A DNA stretch of 64,000 bases. It comes from Chitinophaga sancti. GTDB lineage: Bacteria; Bacteroidota; Bacteroidia; Chitinophagales; Chitinophagaceae. Position numbers and translations under genes: made by a program. Below, piece by piece: positions 54,923 through 62,979 of this stretch. The first letter of the stretch is position 1. Every line of letters begins with the position of its first letter. The stretch lies in the NCBI RefSeq assembly GCF_034087045.1, contig NZ_CP139247.1, forward strand, positions 1,426,001-1,490,000, written 5' to 3'. Under the pieces are notes generated by a model that worked only from the letters and a program-made list of their open reading frames with translations, was not told where the DNA came from and searched no databases.

Positions 54923-55013
54923 CCTAATATCAACTTCCCTGCCAGACTATACCTTACTACTTATCACTTATCATTTCCTGCATTTAAATCACATTAAAAC
55001 CATCCGTATTACT

Positions 55014-55043
55014 CTGTTTTCTTCCAGGCAACAGCTATATTTG
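55014..55043 (+). promoter_or_regulatory. Probable tatC promoter
   Basis: CTG (55014-55016), 19 bases, then TATATTTG (55036-55043). The -7 element is perfect and the -33 has one mismatch. The leader to the tatC start would be about 35 bases. Confidence 0.42.
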
Positions 55044-55085
55044 TGCTCCTTAGGAAATAATGTTTAACTCAGCCTGATATCAGAT

Positions 55086-55943
55086 ATGTTCAAGAGACTT
55101 TTTGCAAATAACAATGAGAAAGCGGAGATGACTTTCTTTGACCACCTGGATGAACTAAGAGGGCATCTGTTCCGCGCTGCTGTAGCAATTGTGGTGTTTG
55201 GTATCATCGGTTGGGTATATACAAATGAAATACTGGATAGAATTGTTTTTGGTCCTACTAATAGGGATTTTCCTTCCTATATCGCACTGTGTAAAATTAG
55301 CCACGCAACCGGGCTGGGAGATAAGCTCTGTATTACCCCGGTGGATATAGTATTTCAGAACCATATCCTGACGGGGCAAATCATGCTCCAGTTCAAGCTG
55401 GCGTTTATTGTCGGCCTGGTATTAGGCTTTCCTTATATCTTCTGGGAATTCTGGCGCTTTGTAAAACCGGCACTGAAAGAAAGAGAAATAAAAGGAGCAA
55501 GAGGTATTATCTTCTGGGTATCCTTCCAGTTCTTCTTAGGGATCTGCTTCAGTTATTTCCTGATGGCGCCTTTTACGATCAACTTCCTGGCTGGCTATAC
55601 CGTAACGACCAAAGCTGTCAATCAGTTTTTCATAGATGACTACTTCGATCTGATGACCCAGATCGTAATTGGTATGGGTGTATTATTTGAATTGCCCGTA
55701 CTCATCTTCTTCCTTACCAAGATCGGATTGATTACACCTACTTTCCTGCGCACCTACCGTCGTCACGCAATCGTGATAATACTGGTACTGGCAGCGGTAA
55801 TCACTCCACCTGACGTAATTGACCAGCTGATCGTATTTACACCTTTATATTTGCTATATGAAATCAGTATCTATATATCTGTTAGAGCACTGAAAGGTAT
55901 GGACGATAAAGAAAAAGAACCGGAAATAGAAGAGTGGTCCTGA
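55086..55943 (+). CDS. tatC: Sec-independent protein translocase TatC
   Basis: A 285-aa inner-membrane receptor for twin-arginine signal peptides. The cytoplasmic N-terminus TFFDHLDELRGHLFRAAVAI carries the conserved HLxELR motif. Six transmembrane helices follow. The FPYIFWEFWRFVKPALKERE loop matches the F/Y-W-FxxPxL signature, and the Glu of the signal-binding site is in that loop. Length is longer than E. coli TatC (258) because of an extra periplasmic segment with two Cys (LCKISHATGLGDKLCI). tatA is not in the window. rpiB follows after 36 bases. Confidence 0.94.
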   Translation: MFKRLFANNNEKAEMTFFDHLDELRGHLFRAAVAIVVFGIIGWVYTNEILDRIVFGPTNRDFPSYIALCKISHATGLGDKLCITPVDIVFQNHILTGQIMLQFKLAFIVGLVLGFPYIFWEFWRFVKPALKEREIKGARGIIFWVSFQFFLGICFSYFLMAPFTINFLAGYTVTTKAVNQFFIDDYFDLMTQIVIGMGVLFELPVLIFFLTKIGLITPTFLRTYRRHAIVIILVLAAVITPPDVIDQLIVFTPLYLLYEISIYISVRALKGMDDKEKEPEIEEWS

Positions 55944-55979
55944 TAAAGCGTAACGGTTTCACTGTTTAAAAGTTTTTTT

Positions 55980-56441
55980 ATGTCACAACAAACAACATTC
56001 AATTTGTCTTTGCCAATAGCCATCGGCTCTGATCACGCTGGCTTCGACTACAAGGAAGAGATTATTTCATACCTGGAAGCAAAAGGTTTACAGGTTAAGG
56101 ATGTCGGTGCATTCTCTAGTGAATCGGCCGATTATCCTGACTTCGCTCATCCCGTAGCGACACTGGTAGAACGAGAGCAGGCAGCGTTTGGCATACTCGT
56201 GTGTGGGAGTGGTAATGGCGTAGCAATTACAGCTAATAAACACCAGGGTATTCGTGCAGCGATCTGTTGGGGCGAAGAACTGTCCCGCCTGTCCCGCTGT
56301 CATAACAATGCAAATGTGTTGTGCGTACCTGCCCGCTTTGTAGATGATACGGTGGCAAAACAAATGGTAGACGTATTCATAAACACCCCATTTGAAGGTG
56401 GCAGACATGAAAACAGAGTTAGAAAAATCGCCTGCTTATAA
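55980..56441 (+). CDS. rpiB: Ribose-5-phosphate isomerase B
   Basis: A 153-aa enzyme of the pentose phosphate pathway that interconverts ribose 5-phosphate and ribulose 5-phosphate. LacAB_rpiB motifs are IAIGSDHAGFDYKEEI at the N-terminus, YPDFAHPVA with the ring-opening residues, and GILVCGSGNGVAITANKHQG containing the catalytic Cys. HNNANVLCVPAR follows near the C-terminus. Length is typical. It is downstream of tatC and followed by an excellent terminator. Confidence 0.94.
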   Translation: MSQQTTFNLSLPIAIGSDHAGFDYKEEIISYLEAKGLQVKDVGAFSSESADYPDFAHPVATLVEREQAAFGILVCGSGNGVAITANKHQGIRAAICWGEELSRLSRCHNNANVLCVPARFVDDTVAKQMVDVFINTPFEGGRHENRVRKIACL

Positions 56442-56457
56442 CAGGTGCTTGATGAAT

Positions 56458-56496
56458 AAAAAAGGCGCTGTGGCATATGCCACAGCGCCTTTTTTA
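56458..56496 (+). terminator. Terminator after rpiB
   Basis: AAAAAAGGCGCTGTGGC and its exact complement GCCACAGCGCCTTTTTT around an ATAT loop; 17 bp including the A/T flanks. Confidence 0.92.
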
Positions 56497-57048
56497 TATT
56501 GCAATCGAAGGCAAAAAATAATACTTCCAAAAACGTAAATAGCACACTCATTTTAAGCATATAATTATTTTGGCAATAATAAAATCTTTTGTTAAATTGT
56601 GTTAAGAGTCAGTCACTTGAGTGTCATTTTATATTAGAATCCAATCTGTACATAGCGTGCTTTAGTGAATACCTACGACTATTCCATTTTATCAAAAACA
56701 AGCATTGTAACGTTCGGTATTTAACATCGCACAGGAATTATTTTTAGACAAGAGAATTGCAAACCAAAACCCCCATCATAAGTAACCTATAAATTTTACC
56801 ACCATGGAAATACCTGCTACTAATATTGTACGCCGGCGCCTAACCACTATTATTCGTCGTAATAGCGCAACGACATCATTTGTGAATTGCGGGGATACAT
56901 GATCTGAATATAATGTGATGCAACCCCCATCCGGATTTAGAGCAAGCAGCGATATTCCCTTTATCCCATACTGGTAAATATTTGTTTTCCTTCAATCCGG
57001 TTTATCAGCTGAAACAACATTTTTTTCAGATGCTTAAACTTCACAAAT
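56497..57048. other. Intergenic region before the ECF sigma gene
   Basis: A 552-base stretch with no strong gene. The only candidate is a 32-aa frame at 56804-56902 (MEIPATNIVRRRLTTIIRRN and 12 more residues), basic and of unknown meaning. The rest is AT-rich and presumably holds the sigma-factor promoter. No clear TTG-N19-TAnnTTTG was found close to the start codon. Confidence 0.4.
56804..56902 (+). CDS. Possible 32-aa basic peptide
   Basis: An ATG-started frame with five Arg in the first twenty residues (NIVRRRLTTIIRRN) and a single Cys near the end (FVNCGDT). No homologue is recognised, no terminator follows directly, and there is no promoter support. It could be a leader peptide or chance. 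Confidence 0.2.
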   Translation: MEIPATNIVRRRLTTIIRRNSATTSFVNCGDT

Positions 57049-57549
57049 ATGTCTTCGACAGAATTTAATGCACTTTTACTTGGAAATGCCGATTTCCTGA
57101 GACCGTATGCTGTTACCCTCACCAAGGATGCCGAATCAGCAAAAGACCTTTACCAGGAAACACTTTTCCGCGCACTCGCCAATCGCGATAAATACCTTGC
57201 AGGTACAAATATCCGCGCCTGGCTCTATACTATCATGCGCAATATTTTTATCAACAATTACCGTCGTGGCAACAGACAGTTTCGTCTGCTTGACAATTCC
57301 GCAGGCGAGTTCCTCATGCACCAGCAGATCCCAACCATTGGTAATGCTGCCGAAACGAATCTGCGTATCAAGGATGTTCACTCAGCAGTGTACAATCTGC
57401 CTGTGATTTTCAAACAACCATTCATGCTTTACTTCGAAGGTTATAAGTATTATGAAATTGCAGCCATGCTTAATGAACCATTGGGTACCGTGAAAAGCCG
57501 CATCCACTTTGCCAGAAAAATGCTGAAGTCGAGGATCGTACGCTTCTAA
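57049..57549 (+). CDS. ECF-type RNA polymerase sigma factor
   Basis: A 166-aa sigma-70 family protein with only regions 2 and 4. Region 2 has LTKDAESAKDLYQETLFRAL and the promoter-melting NIRAWLYTIMRNIFINNYRR. Region 4 has YNLPVIFKQPFMLYFEGYKY, then EIAAMLNEPLGTVKSRIHFA, its helix-turn-helix. No anti-sigma factor gene follows, and the next gene is pcrA. It is therefore an orphan ECF whose control must be elsewhere or transcriptional. Confidence 0.93.
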   Translation: MSSTEFNALLLGNADFLRPYAVTLTKDAESAKDLYQETLFRALANRDKYLAGTNIRAWLYTIMRNIFINNYRRGNRQFRLLDNSAGEFLMHQQIPTIGNAAETNLRIKDVHSAVYNLPVIFKQPFMLYFEGYKYYEIAAMLNEPLGTVKSRIHFARKMLKSRIVRF

Positions 57550-57774
57550 TCTTTTTATTACATGAAATTTGGACAATTCGTTACCGCAGATTTTACCATC
57601 TGCATAGACATTATTTCTCTTTACCTTAACAATTAAAAATACCCTAAAACCTGCATCCCGCCCCGCTTTCCACATTCAGCGATGGGTACATGAATTTAAT
57701 TCGTATTTTTACGGCTTCCCTTTAAATTTTTGCCCATCAGTTCCTGATGGTAATGTGGATTTTTAATATACATA

Positions 57775-60126
57775 ATGAAGGCAAATTACTTAGACGAACT
57801 GAATGAGCGGCAGCGCGAAGCAGTTGAGCATATCAAAGGCCCGCTGATGATCGTAGCGGGTGCTGGTTCCGGTAAGACGAAAGTACTTACTACCCGTATC
57901 GCCCACCTGCTCCACAATGGTGTAGATGCTTTTAATATTCTCTCATTGACCTTTACCAACAAGGCCGCTAAAGAGATGAAGGAACGTGTGGAAAAGATCC
58001 TCGGTGGTACCGAAGCCAGGAACCTCTACATTGGGACCTTCCACTCCGTGTTTGCCCGTTTGTTAAGGGCCGAAGCACATCGCCTCGGTTACCCCAACGA
58101 CTTTACTATTTATGATTCTGACGATGCGAAAAGCGTACTGAAAACAATCATAAACGAGCAAAATCTGGATGATAAACATTATAAACCTAACATGGTCTAT
58201 AACCGTATATCCTCCGCCAAAAATAACCTTGTAGGCCCTGAAGAATACCAGCACGATTACGCCATCCAGCAGGAAGATATGAGGGCCAACCGCCCTATGA
58301 CCGGCAAGCTGTATGAAATGTATGCCAAACGCTGCTTCAAAAATGGCGCAATGGACTTCGATGACCTGCTCTTCAAAATGTACCAGCTCCTGAAGAACTT
58401 CCCCGAAGTACTGCACAAATACCAGCACAAATTCAAGTATATCATGATCGATGAGTACCAGGATACCAATCCTGCCCAGTACGAAATCATCAAACTGCTA
58501 GGCGCTGCACATGAAAATATCTGTGTGGTGGGAGACGATGCACAAAGTATCTACTCCTTCCGTGGTGCTACCATCCAGAACATCCTCCAGTTCGAGAAGG
58601 ATTACAACGATGCCAGGGTGGTAAAACTGGAACAGAACTATCGTAGTACCAAATCCATTCTCCAGGTTGCCAACGATGTGATCGCGAACAACAAAGGACA
58701 GATCGAAAAGAACCTGTGGACGGACAATCCAAATGGTGAAAAGATAAAACTGGTGCGCACCATGACCGACAATGAAGAAGGCAAATTCGTAGCCGAAACC
58801 ATTGCCGAACAAAAACTACGCAACCACTACGCAAACAGGGATTTCGCTATCCTGTACCGTACCAATGCACAAAGCCGTGCATTTGAAGAAAACCTGCGCC
58901 GCAAAGCTATACCTTACCGGATTTATGGTGGTATCTCCTTCTATCAACGAAAGGAAATCAAAGACTTCGTGGCTTACCTGCGCATCGTGATGAATCCATC
59001 TGATGAAGAAAGCCTGAAACGCATCATCAACTACCCGATCCGCGGAATTGGTAAAACCACTGTCGAAAAAGTAGTGATCTTCGCCAACGACCACAATATC
59101 ACCTTCTGGAACGTGCTGGAAAGGGCGCAGGAATTCGGATTTAAAGGCGGTACACTGGAAGCCATTGAAAACTTTGTGACGATGATCCGTAGTTTCCAGG
59201 CTATGCAGGGTAAACACAATGCTTACGACATCGCCGTACAGGTAGGTAAGTCTACTAACATCGTCAAAGAACTCTTCAACGATAAAACGACCGAAGGTCT
59301 CGCCCGCTACGAAAACATCCAGGAACTCCTGAACTCTGTGAAGGAGTTTACCGAAACACCTACTGAAGATGGTGAGCTGCTGGAAAAATCACTGGGTACC
59401 TATCTGCAGCAAATTACCCTGCTCACCGATGCTGACAAAGGCAACGACGAAGACAGTGATGTGGTGAAACTCATGACGATCCATGCTGCAAAAGGCCTGG
59501 AATTTCCGGTAGTATTCAGCGTAGGTCTGGAAGAAAACCTTTTCCCAAGCTCCCTCTCTATCAATTCAAGAGAAGAGCTGGAAGAAGAACGCCGCCTTTT
59601 CTATGTGGTGATCACCCGTGCTAAGGCAAGATTGTTTCTCACTTATGCAAACAGCCGTTACCGCTTTGGTCAGCTGGTCAATAATGAATCCAGCCGTTTC
59701 CTCGAGGAAATGCCTGAGCAATACATTGACCGCAGCTATGCAGGTGGTGGTGCTGTAGGTGGCAGAAGCCCGATCAACAATGGTGGTGGCCTATGGGGCA
59801 ATAGTGGTAGCAACATGTTCGACCGTATGCAGAAGAAAACGCCGGGTAGCCAGTCTTCCCAGCCTGTTGCCGGCCCACGCCCTACACCTAAACCCGTTGC
59901 CAACGGTGCTGCCAGCACCCATGTGCCTACTGCCGGTTTTACGCCGGACGACCCGGCTACTATGGAAGCTGGTATGGATGTGGAACACCAGAAATTCGGT
60001 TTTGGTACCATCCTCAATATGGAGGGAGCACCTAACAACCGTATTGCAACCGTTGTATTCCCTAAGGGCGGCGGGGAGAAAAAGATTATGCTGAACTACG
60101 CACGATTGATGATCGTAAAGAAATAA
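57775..60126 (+). CDS. pcrA: UvrD/PcrA-family ATP-dependent DNA helicase
   Basis: A 783-aa superfamily 1A 3'-5' helicase for repair and replication-fork maintenance. In order: Q-motif LNERQREAVEHIKGPLMIVA, Walker A GAGSGKTKVL, motif Ia LTFTNKAAKEMKERV, Walker B YIMIDEYQDTNPAQYEI, motif III VGDDAQSIYSFRGA, motif IV LEQNYRSTKSIL, motif V TIHAAKGLEFPVVF, and motif VI RRLFYVVITRAKARL. The tail (residues ~650-783) has a Gly/Asn/Pro-rich linker and a C-terminal Tudor-like end (HQKFGFGTILNMEGAPNNR), as in PcrA. It overlaps recX by one base. Confidence 0.93.
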   Translation: MKANYLDELNERQREAVEHIKGPLMIVAGAGSGKTKVLTTRIAHLLHNGVDAFNILSLTFTNKAAKEMKERVEKILGGTEARNLYIGTFHSVFARLLRAEAHRLGYPNDFTIYDSDDAKSVLKTIINEQNLDDKHYKPNMVYNRISSAKNNLVGPEEYQHDYAIQQEDMRANRPMTGKLYEMYAKRCFKNGAMDFDDLLFKMYQLLKNFPEVLHKYQHKFKYIMIDEYQDTNPAQYEIIKLLGAAHENICVVGDDAQSIYSFRGATIQNILQFEKDYNDARVVKLEQNYRSTKSILQVANDVIANNKGQIEKNLWTDNPNGEKIKLVRTMTDNEEGKFVAETIAEQKLRNHYANRDFAILYRTNAQSRAFEENLRRKAIPYRIYGGISFYQRKEIKDFVAYLRIVMNPSDEESLKRIINYPIRGIGKTTVEKVVIFANDHNITFWNVLERAQEFGFKGGTLEAIENFVTMIRSFQAMQGKHNAYDIAVQVGKSTNIVKELFNDKTTEGLARYENIQELLNSVKEFTETPTEDGELLEKSLGTYLQQITLLTDADKGNDEDSDVVKLMTIHAAKGLEFPVVFSVGLEENLFPSSLSINSREELEEERRLFYVVITRAKARLFLTYANSRYRFGQLVNNESSRFLEEMPEQYIDRSYAGGGAVGGRSPINNGGGLWGNSGSNMFDRMQKKTPGSQSSQPVAGPRPTPKPVANGAASTHVPTAGFTPDDPATMEAGMDVEHQKFGFGTILNMEGAPNNRIATVVFPKGGGEKKIMLNYARLMIVKK

Positions 60127-60587
60127 TGCAGACTTCTATCCTCTTAAAATTACGTCATTACTGTGCCTATCAGGAACGCAGCCACAGCGAGGTGAAAACA
60201 AAATGCCTTGAGCTGGGGCTGCGTGGTGATGAGATAGAGGAAGCTATTGCAGCTCTGATAGCTGACAACTTCCTGAACGAAGAGCGATTTGCCCGTGCCT
60301 ATGCCGGTGGTAAATTCCGCTCACAGAAGTGGGGACGCAAAAAGATCCTGGCAGGCCTCAGGCAACACCAGGTATCTGCTTACTGCATCAAAAAAGGCAT
60401 GGAAGAAATTGATGATGAGGATTATATGGATGTGCTGCAATCCCTGGTGGAAAAGAAATATGCATCCCTGAAAGGAGAAGAATACCTGAAAAGACAGTAC
60501 AAGACTACCCAATACCTGTTACAAAAAGGGTACGAACCTGAGCTGGTAAGTGAAACCCTTAAACAAATTGCAAAAGATGGGCTATAA
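60126..60587 (+). CDS. recX: RecX family regulatory protein
   Basis: A 153-aa all-helical protein with three-helix RecX repeats. It is recognisable by LRHYCAYQERSHSEVKTKCL, then DNFLNEERFARAYAGGKFRS, KWGRKKILAGLRQHQVS and a final repeat KRQYKTTQYLLQKGYEPELV. RecX caps and disassembles RecA filaments, limiting recombination. Its ATG shares a base with the pcrA stop (TAATG), so expression is coupled to the helicase. recA is not in the window. Confidence 0.9.
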   Translation: MQTSILLKLRHYCAYQERSHSEVKTKCLELGLRGDEIEEAIAALIADNFLNEERFARAYAGGKFRSQKWGRKKILAGLRQHQVSAYCIKKGMEEIDDEDYMDVLQSLVEKKYASLKGEEYLKRQYKTTQYLLQKGYEPELVSETLKQIAKDGL

Positions 60588-60645
60588 TTTTAAAAGTTTT
60601 TAGCCAAAGTCATCGTAATTTTATGCAATTAGAAACCGATAATTT

Positions 60646-61440
60646 ATGTCAGATCTGAAAGTAACGCTTATACAGACCAAATTGCATTGGGAAGACATTG
60701 ATGCTAACCTGAAGATGTTCAATGAAAAGATTGATAGCATCAAGGAAAGAACCGAAGTAGTCGTCCTTCCTGAAATGTTCAGCACAGGCTTCAGCATGCA
60801 GCCTGAAAAGCTGGCTGAAAAGATGGATGGCAAGGCAGTGCAGTGGATGACTAAAAAAGCAGCAGAGAAAAACATCATTATCGGCGGAAGCCTGATCATC
60901 GAAGAAGAAGGAGAATATTACAACCGCTTCATCTGGATGCAGCCAAACGGCGTAGCCGGTGTTTACGACAAACGTCACCGCTTTGCCTTTGCCGGCGAAG
61001 ATAAACACTACTCAGCTGGCGATACCCGCCTGATCGCTTCCGTAAAAGGTTGGAAAATATGCCTCAACATCTGTTACGACCTGCGTTTCCCCGTATGGCA
61101 GCGTAACCAGATAAATAGCGACACCAACGCGCCTGCATACGACCTTCTCATCAACGTAGCTAACTGGCCTGAGCGCCGTAGCACCGCCTGGAAAACACTG
61201 ATTCAGGCACGTGCCATAGAAAACCAGGTATATGCAATTGGTTTGAACAGGGTAGGAGACGATGGTAATGGCATCTACCACAGCGGCGACACCAGCCTCA
61301 TTGACCCACTGGGTGAAATATTATACAGAAAGAGTCACGACGAAGATATTTTTACTACTACACTCGAGCGCGCCAAACTGGACGACATACGGGAGAAAAT
61401 TCCTTTCCTCAGAGATGCTGATAAATTTCAGTTGTTTTAA
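60646..61440 (+). CDS. Omega-amidase (nitrilase superfamily, YafV-like)
   Basis: A 264-aa cytoplasmic carbon-nitrogen hydrolase. The catalytic triad is visible: Glu in VVLPEMFSTGFSMQ, Lys in YDKRHRFAFAGEDKHY, and Cys in LNICYDLRFPVWQRN. The M-F-STGF and RHRF details match the omega-amidase branch (YafV, NIT2), which hydrolyses alpha-ketoglutaramate or alpha-ketosuccinamate formed by glutamine transaminases. The next gene overlaps it by one base (TAATG), so the two form a transcription unit. Confidence 0.9.
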   Translation: MSDLKVTLIQTKLHWEDIDANLKMFNEKIDSIKERTEVVVLPEMFSTGFSMQPEKLAEKMDGKAVQWMTKKAAEKNIIIGGSLIIEEEGEYYNRFIWMQPNGVAGVYDKRHRFAFAGEDKHYSAGDTRLIASVKGWKICLNICYDLRFPVWQRNQINSDTNAPAYDLLINVANWPERRSTAWKTLIQARAIENQVYAIGLNRVGDDGNGIYHSGDTSLIDPLGEILYRKSHDEDIFTTTLERAKLDDIREKIPFLRDADKFQLF

Positions 61441-61823
61441 TGTTACAAGCTATTCATCATATTGCAGTGATCTGCTCAGACTATGAGCGGAGTAAGCAAT
61501 TCTATACGGAAATACTCGGATTGGAAATAATCCGTGAAGTATACCGGCAGGAACGAAAATCGTACAAGCTGGATCTTGCATTAAATGGGCAGTATGTGAT
61601 CGAACTATTCTCATTTCCTGATCCCCCGCCCCGGCCTTCCCGGCCGGAGGCGAACGGCCTGCGTCACCTGGCATTTGCAGTGTCGGATATCGACAAGGCC
61701 GTGGCTCACCTGAAGACCCACGCTGTCATCACAGAGCCTGTTCGTATTGACCCCTATACCGAAAAGAGGTTTACATTCTTTACCGATCCGGATGGGTTAC
61801 CACTGGAGCTTTATGAACAGTGA
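61440..61823 (+). CDS. VOC family protein (glyoxalase/bleomycin-resistance fold, YaeR-like)
   Basis: A 127-aa protein with two beta-alpha-beta-beta-beta modules. Metal-binding positions are the His in LQAIHHIAVICSDYERSKQF, the second His in LRHLAFAVSDIDKAV and Glu residues in IELFSFP and PLELYEQ. The FFTDPDGLPLELYEQ end is typical of the YaeR/GloA2 group. The substrate is unknown; a glyoxalase-like activity is the usual guess. It is translationally coupled to the omega-amidase. Confidence 0.88.
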   Translation: MLQAIHHIAVICSDYERSKQFYTEILGLEIIREVYRQERKSYKLDLALNGQYVIELFSFPDPPPRPSRPEANGLRHLAFAVSDIDKAVAHLKTHAVITEPVRIDPYTEKRFTFFTDPDGLPLELYEQ

Positions 61824-61849
61824 GCCCGGCGGATCATAAAACATAACCC

Positions 61850-62959
61850 ATGCTGAATGCGTATAGCAATTGCAGGATCTTCACTGGCGACAACTGGCTG
61901 GAAGACCATGTAGTACTTTCAGAAAACGGTAGGATCATTGATATTGTATCCCAAAAAACAATCCCCGCCCACGCGACAATCCATGACCTAAACGGTGCAG
62001 ACCTGGTACCCGCATTCATTGACTTACAGATTTACGGTGGCAACGGTCGTTATTTCCCTGCCTTACCTGATGTGGAATCTATCAAAGCAACGTATGAATA
62101 TTGCAAAGCTGGTGGTGCGGCTTACTTTATGATTACCATTCCTACACAATCACCTGAAATTATTCTACAATCTATCGCTGCTGTAAAGGAATATTGGGAA
62201 CAGGGAGGAGAAGGATGCTTAGGCTTACACCTGGAAGGTCCTTATATCAGCCCTGAAAAGAATGGGGCACACTTACTGAAATACATCAAAGCACCTACTT
62301 CAGATGATATAGACTGGATTTTAGCACATGGCGCTGGTATCGTAAAGATGATGACAGTGGCGCCTGAGCGTTGTGCCCCTGCACTCATCGACCGCCTGCA
62401 GGAAGCAGGAGTGCTGGTGTCTGCAGGTCATAGCAATGGTACCTACCAACAGCTTTATCAGTCATTTGACAATGGTATTACTACCTGTACACATCTCTTC
62501 AATGCAATGTCTCAACTGCAAAGCAGAGCACCCGGTATGGTGGGGGCTATCTATGATCATCCGCATGTACATGCGAGTGTGGTAGCCGATGGTATACATG
62601 TAGACTTCAATACCATCCGCATCAGCAAGAAGATCATGGGCAACCGTCTGTTCCTGATCACTGATGCTGTGGCAGGTAGTGATGGAGAGGACTATGGGTT
62701 TCATTGGAATGCCGAAAGCGGTCGTTATGAAGATGCGAATGGCACATTATCCGGTTCTGCACTCACTATGCTGGAAGCTGTACAGAACTGTATTGCACAG
62801 GTAGGTATTGCACCTCAGGAAGCTTTGCGAATGGCAGCAGCTTATCCTGCGGTAGTAGCAGGACTCTCTCAGGAGCTGGGTCGCATTGCCCCTGGATTCC
62901 GCACAGCCATGCTGGCACTGGATGAAAGGTGGGCCTTCCAGCAACTTATCTTATCTTAG
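61850..62959 (+). CDS. nagA: N-acetylglucosamine-6-phosphate deacetylase
   Basis: A 369-aa amidohydrolase that deacetylates GlcNAc-6-P in amino-sugar and cell-wall recycling. Visible are the entry to the TIM barrel (DLVPAFIDLQIYGGNGRYFP, where the usual HxH of other amidohydrolases is modified as in NagA), the metal Glu in GLHLEGPYISPEKNGAH, metal His residues in VSAGHSNGTYQQ and TCTHLFNAMSQL, and the catalytic Asp in LITDAVAGSDGE. nagB is not adjacent. A membrane glycosyltransferase gene follows after 20 bases. Confidence 0.93.
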   Translation: MLNAYSNCRIFTGDNWLEDHVVLSENGRIIDIVSQKTIPAHATIHDLNGADLVPAFIDLQIYGGNGRYFPALPDVESIKATYEYCKAGGAAYFMITIPTQSPEIILQSIAAVKEYWEQGGEGCLGLHLEGPYISPEKNGAHLLKYIKAPTSDDIDWILAHGAGIVKMMTVAPERCAPALIDRLQEAGVLVSAGHSNGTYQQLYQSFDNGITTCTHLFNAMSQLQSRAPGMVGAIYDHPHVHASVVADGIHVDFNTIRISKKIMGNRLFLITDAVAGSDGEDYGFHWNAESGRYEDANGTLSGSALTMLEAVQNCIAQVGIAPQEALRMAAAYPAVVAGLSQELGRIAPGFRTAMLALDERWAFQQLILS

Positions 62960-62979
62960 CGGTTTTAACCAGTTAATTC

